From Rhypophila decipiens (lineage: Eukaryota > Ascomycota > Sordariomycetes > Sordariales > Naviculisporaceae): a DNA stretch of 64,000 nt. The notes beneath the pieces were generated by a model that saw only the letters and a program-made list of their open reading frames with translations, did no database searches and was not told the origin of the DNA. A program made the position numbers and the translations under genes. Below are positions 35,215-47,700 of the stretch, piece by piece. The stretch spans positions 62,001 to 126,000 of the forward strand of contig MU858153.1 of the NCBI GenBank assembly GCA_033297075.1, read 5' to 3'. Positions within the stretch are counted from its first letter, which is position 1. Every line of letters starts with the position of its first letter.

Positions 35215-36895
35215 CCGCAAAACCTGTAGGCTGGCATGAACGGGTAACTCTCTGTTGAGAGGGGCAGAGGATATATCTCGCGAGTTATACCTGCTGTGTG
35301 TGAATATGTCTTCAGTGAGGGTGGTTGGGCAAGACCGCATTGGGTCCTGCCCTTGGACGGTCAGCCCAGCCCGTTCCGTCGTTCCATCGCCAAGTGGAGA
35401 AGGGCAATCGCCGACCGATTCCGGTGTGGCTCTCGGAGCGGGGATGCCTCAGGTATGCCGGGTTCGTGTAAATCCTCGATTCGGCATATCCATGGATATA
35501 TGTCGGGAAAGCCTCAACAGTAATCACATCAAGCCACCAGCGCGCCACATCTTTTCGCTTGGTGGGGGATCTCACCTTTTTTCAAGGACTCGAGCGGACA
35601 GGGCCGTGGGGGGCTTGAGCCAACAAGTTGTGGCATCGCAAGGCAGATTTCTGATGGCCTGCGCCTGCCCACAGAAGCTGAAATCCGTCTCAGCGTCTGA
35701 TGATTGGCTACATATGCTAACAGTTTCTAACAGGATACTATGAGCATCAGCAGCACATCAGATACACGCAGATGCGACAAGGCTGGGGCGGGGATGCTCG
35801 GGGTGCATGTTGTCAGCTTTTTCTGAGCACAACCACCCGATATTCCCAAAAAGTCCTGCATACGGATCCCAGTTTGGAGACGAGTTTGGATCTGATTTGG
35901 ACACCGAACGACTGATAATGCACGAAAATGAATGTCTTGTCTTGAACGACGGGACGAAGAAGAACCAGCAGGAAGTCGGTCAGCAGTCATGGTCTGGTGA
36001 AGTGGTGAACAATTGAATCGACCCCTCCTTGATATGAATACCCAGATACCGTCTAGAGACTGCCATCTGCCGGTCATGAAAAATCACATTTTTGTCGAAA
36101 CAAAAAGTCAAGAACTGTTCAAGGAGAGCAGAAGGCTCATCGTACCTTCCGCCTTTGACTCCATCATACCTAAAGTGGTGCCATTGTCTCCTCTTTTGTC
36201 TTGCAGGTCCAACGGCTAGACTGTTAGTGAATAAATAAGAGCCCACCAAATCTTTGAGCTCAAATCGAGACGGAGGGAGCCTATTGTCGCTTTTCTCACC
36301 AACGTTGTCCCGGGCGTTCCTCCATTTCGAGTTTCATTTTCGACTTCTTCTTCGCTTCAGTTGCTCTCTTGCCACGGTAACCTGCACTTACTCTATTTTT
36401 TTCTCCGCGTTCGTCCGCCTTACGGGGCTTGCCGCCTCATCCAGTCAAGGTGGGTTGTGGACATCCAAGTCCTACGAGACCACCCCGGCCAAGACTCAAG
36501 CCCAGCCCAAGTCCTAAAAGATCGCAGCCGGCCACTCACAGCGCCCGCACAGCTTGCCAACCAGCTTCGCCCCCTGGTCACCTCAGGATTTTGCTTGCTG
36601 GGTAGGACCTCAGTGACGTTTCCTCAGTCATCACGACCCCCCACAGGCCTCACTGTCCTCGTCCATCGCAGCAATCAGACGGCATTGTTATATCAAAATG
36701 GGTGGCGGATGATTTTTTTCTGATTTTTCGGTTGGTCTTGTCATGATTTTGGGTGCATTGTTCATTCGTCGCGAATCGTGTTTGCTTTGTCGCTTCTTTC
36801 ACCCCCCCTCTCCGGATATCGTTGCAGCTTTCGCCGGAGGGGATACGGACCTCTGCATCGGCACCCAGCGTTTGCCATCTTGACGCTTTTCTCGA

Positions 36896-39800
36896 ATGAA
36901 AGAGGCAAATATGGACTCCAAAAAGATGCATCCTTCATCTTTGCTGGAGGACGAATTTGCCTGGGTCGGCCCCAGTCCATCACCTGTCCCGAGACCCATC
37001 TCGCCTTTATCATGTGGAGGCGAGGGACCGGGAACCACAACCATCGCATCCTCGTCCCGTCACGTCTCCAACCATGACCGGGAACAGGAGCAACCTCTAT
37101 CTTGTGTGTATGTATTGCTCTCTTTTGTTATTTGTTAAACTCGCCATCTTCTCTTGGTACCGAGTGTCTAACAATGGGCCCAGTACCCGCGAGACTGCTC
37201 ATGAAGACTGCGCAAGGCATCGCTTCATCGTCTGGGCTGCCGTCAAACGCAACTCGTCTAAGCGCATGCCGGCATCAGACCGACTTAAATGCCCCTTGTT
37301 CAAGTGTGCCCAGCAGTTCCAAGACCACGAATCGATGCTCAGACATCTGGCAGGGTGTAAACACCTCGCCTCGGGGGAGTATCTATGCCACGAGCACATG
37401 AGGGTCGAGCATTTCGATGATGTAAAATGTAAAAAATGCTTAGGTCATCCATCCAAGAGGAGGAAAATGCTGTCCATGGCCAAGAGCTTCTTCCATTCAT
37501 TAGGTCACAAGTCCAAGAAGACCAGTCATGCCAATACCTTGGGGCTCGATGCTGATAACATCTCCCTGATGCCACCCTCGTATGATTCGCTCGGAATCAC
37601 CCCCCTAAATGGCGACAATCCGTCCGAGTTACCCTCGACAGAGATTCTTGAGATCGATTCGGTGGAAGTCAGCAATATTGCCGCCCCGACATTGACGACC
37701 ACAGACGGCCTGATAGACCCTCAAGCACTGCTCGTCCCTGTATTACCATCCCTTCCAGAGCTCGACTCGACAGGTTTATCAAACGAGGCTTACATGCAAT
37801 GGCAATCTTCAACATCCTTATCGACCGACCTGTACTCTCCTGGAGGCCTGGAAGATGGCAGCTCACGGCACTCGAACCCGAAGCCGACCCTGCAGGTCAA
37901 CACCTACGGTCTCCATGGTCGTCGACATGTCCCTCGACCGGCTCCTCGCCCCGAGCCTCCACGAAGCAAGGGCCTGTCGCCGAGCTCGTCTGTCAGGTCA
38001 ACAGCTAGTACTGACACCAACGCGAGCGCGGCCAGCAACATCACCGCCACCAGCGGCGTCAGCTCTTTGGTTTCCCCCTCGTCAAACTGGAGCGGAGTTT
38101 GGTCGATGGGATCTGGGATGAACACCAACCTCACCACCCCAATCGAAGGCCTTCTCGCCGACGATGTCTTCGCGGAAGCGATGAACAACTATGACGAAAC
38201 ATGCCCCGACTATCTACACAACTTCTTTTCTGAGCTTCCTGCCGAGCTCCCGGCTGACTTGTCAAACACCAAGATTGCCGAGCCCATGATGGTCGACTCC
38301 CTTATCGGACTCGCAATTCCGGCCCCTGTCAACTTCGCGTACGACGCCGACATTGTTTTGACCGATGCTTCGACGGACCTGATTGATCTTGATGAGCCCG
38401 AGATCGAGCCATCGAATGTCTGCTGTTCCGAGGTCAAAACGATGGTTGAATCGGCATGGGATGCTCTTCAGGAGCACATTGTCTCGTCGATGGTCAAGGT
38501 ACAGCATGTCGCGGATAATCCCCTTGCAGCACAGCTACGCACCATGTCGACCAAGACCATCGCAGCAATTGGGCTCGAGACACTTCGTAAGCTCCTGACT
38601 GGCGGCCAGCCATCGTCTGCCGGGGATACATTATGTTTTATCCATTTGATCTACGCATTTTCGCTCGTGGTCCACGAGCAGGGAGCATCACATCGAGCCA
38701 ATGAACTCTTCTTGCGGTCTTTATCATACACTCACACATTGCCTCACAACGACAGGAATTTCTTTAGCCAGTTGGTTTATGCCATTTGGCAACCACCCGA
38801 CATTACGCAGGCAGCTATAAGGACACACCTTGCCACGGACACTAATGGCTTCATGGTTCAGTCCCCAAGCTCCAAGGGCAAATCCCCCGACCTCGGAACG
38901 AAGGGAACTGACGCACTCCTGATCGCCGCTCGGAATTTCCTCGATGGTAAGTTCAAAGTTCAGCCCCGGTGTGTCAGAAGTCGAGCATTAGACTAATCGC
39001 TCGACAGAACTCGAAAGCTCTCTCGTATTAGGACCTACGCCAGACTCTCTGGACATCCAGACATCCATGTTATTCTCCAAACACCTCCAGGATAGCCCTT
39101 CGGCCTCGGTTCATCAAGCGTTCGCAATTACTGTCACCTACGTCTCCAGTCAGCTGATTGATGCATTCTCTGATGCGAGAGGACTCAAGAGCAATATCAA
39201 CAAGATCATTCAGCGCGTAAAGACTGGTGAGATTTGTAGCGTGAGAAGGGTCGAGATAGAACTGCTCAATGCTGGAAAGGTATGTTGGCACTGTCAAATT
39301 CGTTGCTTGCTCTCTCAGACTAACTCTGGTCTAGGGGTGCATGCCTCCACGGAGATTCTTTGACGATTTTATTCCGCAAGTTCGAGATATGTGTGATCCG
39401 ATATACCAGCAGCACGACGCGGGGACTTCACGACGAAATGACTACCACTGCCTGGGCATTACCTTGATTGGGACCATCATGCCTGAATTCGACTTCTCGC
39501 CAGCAACAAACTCGACAAACCATTCGCTTGACGAGGATCTTGATGTCAACTTTGACGAGTACTTCAACAAGTTTACCCCGGATTGTAAAGCTGAATCGGA
39601 ATTGACTTTTGCTGGGATGGGGTCGGAGCTTGATCGTCTCCTTGGGGTGTCCGAAGTTAGGAATGGGCTGCAGATTCCGCTTGTATTTACGACACCTCCG
39701 GACAGCGGAAATTCGTCGGGCGCGTCGCAGAGCTCTAGCCCAGCCACAGCGAATAACGGCCAACGACAGAGTGATTCAGCCCCTGCCGAGTCATTGACAG

Positions 39801-40099
39801 ACCAGTACACCAACGGGCAAAAGGTCGAAGCCTATTCGCGCTGCGAACTCTGCGACTATCGGCCCAAAGGTGACCCACAGTGGTTCAAGGGTAGCATGGC
39901 CAAACACAAGAAACTGCAGCACAGCACGGCACCTCCCAAGATCTACAAGTGTCCCTATCCGGGTTGCACCAGCCAGTATAAGAACCGGCCAGATAATCTG
40001 AAGCAACATCAGACGGAGAAGAACCATTGGGTGGACGGGGAAGAAGGCACTCAGCGAAGACCGAGCAAGAGGAAGAAGCTCGAAACTGAGCAAGATTAG
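36896..40099 (+). CDS. Large C2H2 zinc-finger protein with fingers at both ends
   Basis: Four exons by my reading: 36896-37107, 37184-38946, 39008-39279, 39335-40099; phases agree, giving 1003 residues. The first exon (MKEANMDSKKMHPSS) is chosen because its phase-2 end fits the next exon, whereas the ATG at 37074 does not. A C2H2/Cys-rich segment near 106-160 reads CPLFKC ... HLAGCKHL ... CHEHMRVEHF ... CKKC. A second pair near 919-980 reads CELC ... HKKLQH and CPYPGC ... HQTEKNH, followed by a basic tail (RRPSKRKKLE) like a nuclear signal. The middle is Ser/Thr-rich up to about 420, then helical. Several fungal regulators have this layout; the function is unknown. The ATG at 36911 is an alternative start. 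Confidence 0.8.
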
Positions 40100-41215
40100 A
40101 GGTTATAAGTAGCATGGCGTCTTTCCAAGGGGGTAGACGGAACCCCAAGTGATGATTAATAGTTTAATTTTTGGGTTTGGCGGAGGGTTCGGATAGACCT
40201 TGATTCTCCAGCAGGACTGGACAGCCAGCGAGCGAGTGACGATACGGGCCTCTCATTTCTGGATCGGCCCTTTTTGCTTTCATATAGGGTCCTGGCGGTG
40301 TTTATTTTCTTTTATGCTTTCTCACGATACCACTACTGCATGGGACAGGATTTAATGGAGTTTCCGGGCGAGAAAGACGGAGTATCTGACTATAACAGGG
40401 CAGACGGGCGATGGTTACCCTCTGGATATTTTTATATTGCGGCGTGAATGGAAACCGCTCAATGATGCAGCACAAGATACCTGGTTAGACGGAATGGGAC
40501 AGCGGCCTCCTCTCAGCATTGAGAATGGATGGACAGTACTTACTGATTGATGTTATTTTGTGGTACTGATAACATTGTACCAAACTTGCACAATGCAGTA
40601 TATGCTTTGTTCATCCAGTGATAGGAACTGACTTTCTCGATACTGTACTTGTCGGCTGTTGTGGTTTTGAAGCGCCTGCCGGCGCCCTCCCTGGCCCAGC
40701 CATGTAAATACAGAATTAGGTGGTTACTGAAACTGTTGCTGCTTTAGCGGGTTTCTGGCGGGTCAAGGGTCTTGGAAGGCCTCCAGGTGACCGCCGTAGG
40801 TGGATATTCTCGGCACTGCGAGAGCACATGATACACCATCATACCACTGGACCTCCGGTTGACCTTATTCCAGACCTCGTCTGTTGTTTATATCTTCTTT
40901 CTGCACACCGTAGTCTCTTGTGGAACCAAAATATCCAAATTGTCTTTTCCCAAAAAGTTCTTCCAGTTGAAAACTCGGTCACTTGCTCTAACTCTGAAGA
41001 TTCATCTCAACTCCAGTACTGTATCCTTACAGCTGGGCAACCCACCAGCGAAATTCACCCCTCACTTGGAACAAACAACCAGACTCAATACACGACCGAG
41101 GTTCGAGATTCAACCCAACATTGAAACTCGTACAAACTAAGATCACGATCAAAGCTGTCTCGATTCTTATCCATAACACCATTGACACTGAATCTCGTCA
41201 GTTACATCACCAACA
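40100..41215. other. Intergenic, about 1.1 kb
   Basis: Between the zinc-finger gene and ribokinase. Short ORFs only. The last 300 bases are rich in C, A and T and probably hold the ribokinase promoter and leader. Confidence 0.5.
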
Positions 41216-42214
41216 ATGGCGTCAAAAACAACACCCCGCATCACAGTCCTAGGCTCGCTCAACATCGACCTAGTCTCGTACGTCTCGCACCATCCCCTGC
41301 CCGGCGAGACAATGACGGCCGACCGGGTAGCCATTTCCCCCGGCGGCAAAGGCGCAAACCAAGCAGTGGCCTGTGCCAAACTCTCCCGTGCCCGTCCCTC
41401 GACCTCTGAACAATCTGCTTTTGAAGGAGAAGAGACTGCAAAAGTGAGCATGCTAGGCTGCGTGGGAAACGACACATACGGCAATCTCCTCCGTGAAAAC
41501 CTCTCAAAACACGGAGTCGACGTACGCGGTGTTGACGTTATCGAGGGCGTAAAGACGGGCATGGCGATTATCATTGTTGATAAACCCACCGGCGAGAACA
41601 GGATTATCCTGAGTCCCGAGGCGAATCACGAGGAGAAGCCGGGACACTTTCTACGGGCGTGGTCACCGCCGCCCGATTTGCTGATTATGCAGCTTGAGAT
41701 CCCGCTCGAGACGGTTATTCAGGCTACCCAGGTTGCGAAAGAGGCGGGGGTTGCGGTGTTGCTTAACCCGGCGCCTGCGCAGACTTTACCAGAGGAGGTT
41801 TATCAAGGGTTGGCACACTTGGTGGTTAACGAGACTGAAGCGGCCATGTTGGGAGAGTGTGAGGTTAGTGTGCTTGATGACGAGGCTGGTCTGGAAAAGG
41901 TCGCGAGGGGGTTTATCGAGCGGGGCGTGGAGACGGTCATTATCACGCTTGGGGGACGGGGTGTGTATTACATGACTGGACGCCGGGGAGAGAAGGGATT
42001 GTTGCCCGCGGAAAAGGCCAAGGTCGTGGATACCACTGCTGCGGGGGATACGTTTGTGGGAATGTACGCGTTGGAGGTTGTTAAAGCTAGGTCGGAGGGC
42101 AAGGAGTTTGATGTTGCTGGTGCGGTGAGGAAATCGAACAAGGCGGCTGCCAAGACTGTTGAGCAGGCTGGGGCGCAGGACTCGATTCCGTGGAGAGATG
42201 AGCTTGTTGAGTAG
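41216..42214 (+). CDS. rbk1: Ribokinase
   Basis: Phosphorylates D-ribose at O5 to feed the pentose phosphate pathway. Intronless, 332 residues, the usual length. PfkB-family signatures are clear: an N-terminal substrate strand GSLNIDLV, then GGKGANQAVACAKL (near 43-56), and the C-terminal DTTAAGDTFVGMYALEV (near 266-282), where GAGD is replaced by AAGD as in many fungal ribokinases and the aspartate is the catalytic base. The monovalent-cation and ATP-binding loop with NPAPAQ is present. It converges on the GFA gene (492 bases between stops). Confidence 0.95.
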   Translation: MASKTTPRITVLGSLNIDLVSYVSHHPLPGETMTADRVAISPGGKGANQAVACAKLSRARPSTSEQSAFEGEETAKVSMLGCVGNDTYGNLLRENLSKHGVDVRGVDVIEGVKTGMAIIIVDKPTGENRIILSPEANHEEKPGHFLRAWSPPPDLLIMQLEIPLETVIQATQVAKEAGVAVLLNPAPAQTLPEEVYQGLAHLVVNETEAAMLGECEVSVLDDEAGLEKVARGFIERGVETVIITLGGRGVYYMTGRRGEKGLLPAEKAKVVDTTAAGDTFVGMYALEVVKARSEGKEFDVAGAVRKSNKAAAKTVEQAGAQDSIPWRDELVE

Positions 42215-42705
42215 GTAGACTGGAGTTGAGGAGGGAAATATGGACAATACGGCAAATAAGACAGAGGAGGGGCATTTGTTATCTTTTGGCATGCATTTTG
42301 GGCTCCCAGCCTGGTTTCTTGAGAACATGGAAACTTGGTAGAAAAAGAGGCAGACGGCTTGCTAATATTCAGCACAGAAAGAGCGATGACCAACAACATC
42401 ATCTGAAGAACTTGAAGCTTGAAATGAAATCTGGAAATCTGGCTGCTTTGGTAGAACCGCGTCTCGTTGAGGGGCGATGTTGAATCGTCCGGAAAGACGG
42501 CTATGGAAGTGAAGCCCAACATCGGGCTTTTCATACCTATCCACTACGATGTATTATGATGTCCAGACTAAAATTTTTTTTTCGCAATCTCATGCCCTTT
42601 TCCTCACGTTGAGAGTAGTCCGTCCGTGAAAGTCTTGGCCTACATCGGCCGCCCTGTCCAACTCTTTCGGCCTGAAGCTCCTTCATACATGTTCCGTTCC
42701 CCGTT
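42215..42705. other. Intergenic between convergent genes
   Basis: 491 bases holding the two 3' ends. No coding sequence or strong hairpin was noted. Confidence 0.5.
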
Positions 42706-44722
42706 TCAAGGGTTGACATAAAAGACCGGCCGAGAAGCCCCATCCAACCGCTCAATCTTGAACTCAATAGTAGAAAAATCAAAGTCATTCAAAACCCGGA
42801 TATTCAACGGGCGAACATGCTTGACCCGCTCGTAAAAGGCCTTGGTATCTTCAGGCCAGGCGGCCATTTCTTCTGGGGAAGTGGTGGTGGTGACCTCGTT
42901 GGTCAGGTAGACGCCGCAGGTCTTGCAAAAGGTCTTGTTGAAGACGCCGCGGTTGAAGGCGTATGAGACGAGATTCTTGGACTCACTCCCCGGGTCGGTT
43001 TGTGTATCCCGTTCTTGGAGGATCACCTGGCTTCGGGCGGGATATACCCAGGTGAAGCCGGCCTGTTTTTGTTCAAGGAGGTTTTGTTAGTATGGACAAC
43101 AGTTTGAATGAAGAGGGTCTGAGAGGGAAAGTTGATGGGAAACCAAGACCTTGCTTGGCTGGGGAATGACTGGGCAGTCAGTGTGAGATGGGATGACATC
43201 GAAGCTAGGTTTATAACTGTGCTTTCTGCTGTCACTTTCAACAGCGAGGGGAGATGCCTGGATCCCGTTCGGCCCTGTGGCCGAGTGGTAAGTATCCTGC
43301 CTCCCCTCGTTGTCCCCCCCGCCCCCCGACGGAGGTTATAGTTCGAACCCCGTCCCGACCGCCCGCCCGTTAAATAAAAATTTCTTCTTCGTAAAAGCAG
43401 TTGGTTGCTTTTCGGCGGGGCCCCCTTCAAAGGGTGCCCCGAGCTTTTTTGTTATTTTCTGAGGACTCCTCGTCCTCTTTTGTTTTTTTTAATTTGAAAC
43501 ATAATTCTTCCTCGGCTCAAGTAATCGCTAGGGCAGCTATCCAATACAACTGCCGACCTTGTAAAGGTGAAAAGTAGTGTCTAATAGCCCCCGCCGATGA
43601 GCTCTCGAGAGCTCGTGGGTTCGAACTCGACTCGAATCTCCATTCTACAGAAAAGTGCTTCGAGCCTTTCCGAAGGGTCTCCCTCAGCAAGCATCACGAT
43701 GAGCCGACGGGGGCCTGGAGCTTTTGCCATTTATAAAAAAGAAGGAAAAAGGAAAGAAAAAAAAGGGTATGATGCTTGGCTCTTCTTAAACTTGGGCTGG
43801 TGCGATGGAGGGAGGTATTGGTTTGAGGATGAACACAAAGCGGCAGGTAATAACAACATACCCTTGAGCAGATACTGCAATTGCACTCGACAATTCGCTC
43901 CTTGGTATCCTTGTCTTCGATAGGAGCAGGGAGCTTCACGGCGGCGGTGATGGCGCCGCAATGGCAGCTTCCGTGGTAGACTTTGGCGTTACTGCTATCG
44001 GTACCTTCGGGAAGGGCGGGTTCCGGACCGGTGAACGCCGGGGCTTTGTATTGCGGATCCAGCTTTGCACCGTCACAGCTGTTTTTATATGGATATTGTC
44101 AGGGACGCATTTATTGGGATGTAAAAGGTATGAGATGGGAACGTAGGTACGTGGTTGCGAACTCACGTCTTGATTTCTAGGTCCCAAAAGTTGACGTCTT
44201 GGAGGGCTCGGGCCTGTGATGGATCTTACGTCAGTTGTCTCCTTGCTTTGATGCCCAGGTTGAACCTATGAGGTTTCTTCTTGTGGGAATGCTTGTACAT
44301 GTTTGTCTTGGTGATGAGGAGCGAACAATAACTTACATTGAGAACCATTCCATTCTTGCTGGTCCCGACCAGGGAAACGCCGCATTTGCTACAGAACTGA
44401 GACAATCGAATATCATGTTAGTCTCCTTTTCATATATACATCCTGCCTCATTCTTTCTGTCCTTTGAACGAGAACATAGACACACCTTGTGAGCGATCCC
44501 GAACGACCCCCCAAAGGAGTACTCAGTTAGGAGACCGTCGTCCTTGATCACCTTGAATGTGTCGTTTTCAGGGTTCATCCACAGGTACATGTAGTTCTTC
44601 TTGGTGCAGATGCTGCAATCGCAAACGGTGACGCTCTTGAGCTCGGGGACAGTGACCTCGAAGATGTACGATCCGCAGTGGCAGTTGCCGCGGTAGGTCT
44701 TTTGTTCGGCGTCGACTGTCAT
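42706..44722 (-). CDS. Tandem two-domain GFA (CENP-V/GFA) zinc protein
   Basis: Five exons on the minus strand: 44722-44486, 44396-44337, 44213-44167, 44078-43862, 43062-42706. All joints are in phase and give 305 residues. Each half is a GFA-type domain: first CHC ... CDCSIC ... CSKC, second CHC ... CNCSIC ... CKTC. These cysteines bind two zinc ions in the family of glutathione-dependent formaldehyde-activating enzymes; most fungal members are of unknown substrate. Introns 1-3 are 83 to 123 nt, but intron 4 is about 799 nt (43063-43861) and holds the tRNA-like element described separately. If it were not spliced the second domain would be lost. Confidence 0.85.
43255..43460 (+). mobile_element. 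Candidate tRNA-derived (SINE-like) insertion in GFA intron 4
   Basis: Within the oversized intron, on the strand opposite the gene, an A-box TGGCCGAGTGG (43278-43288) is followed about 60 bases on by a B-box-like AGTTCGAACCC (43340-43350), close to the spacing of tRNA promoters. The stretch after TCCTGCCTCCC resembles the anticodon region of a glycine tRNA, but no acceptor or T-stem pairing is kept, so it is not a functional tRNA. Two hairpins follow (AAAAGCA/TGCTTTT, and a GGGGC ... GCCCC stem around 43420-43438), then a T6 run at about 43445, a Pol III-type stop. A second B-box-like GGTTCGAACTC lies at about 43619. No target-site duplication was seen. Limits are approximate. Confidence 0.4.
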
Positions 44723-47700
44723 GATGGTTGATTTGGCGGTTATGCGGGACCTAAGAGATCCGACTTTGAGCTTGATGTAGAGTATGTGCAAGGTTGAATT
44801 TAATTGCCAGAGATGATGTTGCACTGATATATGGACAAGTCAGTGCCTGGATGTTCTCAACAAAATGCGAATTGCGATAAATGATCTCGAATACGGCTAG
44901 GTACGAACAATAATATGAGTACTCAACAATTCACCAACACCTCACTCCCCGCAGATAGCTGTAACCTCGCACTTGACCCGCAACATGATAGGCGGAATTC
45001 CGACGCGCGGGCTTTCCCCTCGACTCCTTTTGTCTCGCCGTGATTGCGATTCGTATCTCCGCCGGTCTACGTGGACGTCTACGAAGGCCAAAGCAGCGCA
45101 TGAGAAGTGGCCGACGGGCCTTCGATTGCGGTGTTTGATGCAGGGGGCGGCTGAGTCGTTGCTTTTAACGTCCGAGAGGCGCCCCAAGCGGGCTAATGCC
45201 CCTCCGAACGCGTCCTAGCTACCCCTCTTCGCGAAATTGGATGCGCGCGATCAGGTGATTTAGTTGGCGTGTTAATTAGATAGGGCAGTGGCTGGTGAGA
45301 TGGTGGTTGATCTGGTCATTGGACTGGCCCATTGGGAAGAGTCGGCATGGGCTTGCCGAGGCGAGGTGTGCAGTGGTTGGAAAAGGATGGAATGAAATTC
45401 CAGTTCCGAGTCTCTGACAGCGACGAGCCTTACAATTTTGGGAATAGAGCCCGCACGTTAGATCGGGAAATCGAGGACGACGGGTTCCCTCCTGCCCAGT
45501 GTAGCCAAGGGCGCGGACCCTGGAGCTGCCCGGGGAAGGTAGCAGCTGCTCTTTCCCTACCGAGCATCAATCGTCGACATCAATTGGCATTCATCGGTAG
45601 CGCTTGCCTTCAATTGTGGAGGGTGGAACGATTATGACATGGAGGAGGCAGTCAAAACAATACATATCGACAACACGTGCAACTGCAACTGCAAAACAAA
45701 ACAAGATGCTCGCTGGCAGAACGTATCAATGAGCATCGGGGCGAGTCTTGGTGGACTGCCGGATGAGGTCCGCTTCTCCCGACCCGATATGTGGAGTCGG
45801 GCGGGTGTCGCATCCGGAGTTGCCAAGCTTCTGGGCCTTCTCCTCCCGAGTCAGGAACCCCGGACATGGAGTTGCCGGAGCATCAGTCCAATCAGCCAGC
45901 TCGACTATCGCGCTTGTCGGCGATCGAGAGTTCACATGATGTGCAAGATTTTGTTGTTATGTTGAACTATGTGACACACCCCTGGGCGCTTGCGGGAAAT
46001 GTGTCGATGGCTCAGGGGAACCAGAGCACAACCGCAGCAACACGACATTGCCAAAAAGTAACATGTCGGAAAGAGGCCGTGGGATGAATTACGAGAGACG
46101 AACTCGACGGAGCAATCACGAGCGGCCGTCGGCTGACCTCCAACATGTCTTGTCGTCATTTGGTGGTACAATAGCTGGAGTTACCCCGGGTTAGACACAC
46201 AGCCGGTCAGGTCGGTCTGCAAGGGATGAGAGCTCAGGTGACTTGCCGTATCAAAAAGCTCACCGCGATTTCGTCCTCTCCCTGTCACTATCGAGCGAGA
46301 GGGTCCATCATCCATGGTCCAAGGCGGGTCCCAATGTTGGGGGTCACATCTCTCTGAAGTCTGAACTGGGTGGCTTGGGAGATTGACGGAAATGATGGAA
46401 GCAGGTTTTTTCCTATGCATCAATAAGAATGGTAAAAGATCGATGTGATTCATATGGAGGCCTGGCTGACATTTCCAGAAAGAGTACCAAGTTTGTTGTG
46501 AGGATTACCAGAGGCGTCCGGGGAATAAGATGCAGCAGCCAACTTCCCCGCAAACGTATTTTATGCGGACATCATTCCACCCTGCTGCATCGTTCACTGT
46601 TATAGGGCAGATTCCCTGCTTGAAGCTTCTCGGACGCAGTCGGCGGACCTGCGACCTGCAACTCGACACCGGAATGGATGCTGTACCAGTGCCTGAACGT
46701 GGGGTACATATAACACACAGCAAGAACATCCGCCCCTCATGAATTGTTCTGTCGGGTTTCTAGGCCTGCCGGGTAGAGGCCTGGCGTCGTACGGATAGGC
46801 GAGCACGATGAGATAGTCTGTCTTGGCCCTCTGATCCATTGCGTCCCGAGGGGGCTGGACTGATGAAATTTGGGGAAGTTGGCTGATGTCCAGCATCATG
46901 ATGCGATCTGGCAGAGTCCTGTGGAGGTTGGGATCTTGCTACCAAGAAAGGTTAACCCAACGGGGCAGGTATGGTTACCGAGTACCCTTGGTAACTTGGC
47001 TTGTTTGCCGATTCCCCTGAGCTGCCGACCTACCTAACCCAGACGAGGCGCGATCAGCTTTTGTGTTGGTGTAGAGCTGTGAAACAAGGATATCTGCATC
47101 AGCCGTTACTTGCCCCGTCCCCAGCATGTCCTTTCCCGGGCGATGTCGGTGGTGGGAGTGTATCACGACTTTAGCTGGCGCCCAGGGTTCAGGTTATGGC
47201 GGGGTCTCCCGAGACTGCCTGAATCGAGATGGTGGGCGAGTCCACATCGCGCAGAATACAAGGAGGGAGGTTGACACTTTGGAGGGTAACACAAATGCGC
47301 CATGGTACCGCCGGCATCCAACTATCCTTGAACGTCTGAATCGATGTCGATATGGAAACACCGGTCCTCGAAGATGGAAACGATTCGTGTCCTCGGGAAT
47401 TTTTGTATTTTTTTTATTTTCCTGAATACGTAGTAATATGAACTTGGGGACCCCGGCTGGATCGTTGTTTCATTGCCCCACGTACCTTATTACACCGAGC
47501 GGAGGGGGTCACCTCAGTTAGTAAGAGCCTCTTCTTCTGTAAGTGGGACGATGACGACTAGATTACGGATACATACTGCGTATGGGCCGGTTGGTTCGGG
47601 ACATTGGGAAGGCAGGACTCAGGAGGGCAGCAAGAGTTTGCTGTTGATCCACACAATCTCAGGGCAGGCAAGTGTGGCAAGGGCCGCAAGGCAAGACGAG

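Larger units (their letters stand above)
32199..36895. other. Gene desert of about 4.7 kb
   Basis: No gene is firmly supported. ORFs are short, overlapping and domain-free. One 71-codon minus-strand ORF (33475-33690) has two CxxC pairs and is listed separately. A CAGG-type repeat lies at 35184-35214. A CTT run (34302-34315) is present. The 500 bases before 36896 include pyrimidine-rich sequence and probably the leader of the large zinc-finger gene. Its size relative to other gaps suggests untranslated RNA genes, regulatory DNA or decayed sequence, none of which I can prove. Confidence 0.4.

Noticed and set aside
43270..43365. A possible functional tRNA gene in the GFA intron
   Set aside because: A and B boxes are present, but the D-stem, T-stem and acceptor stem do not pair, so it cannot fold as a tRNA. 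Kept only as a tRNA-derived element.
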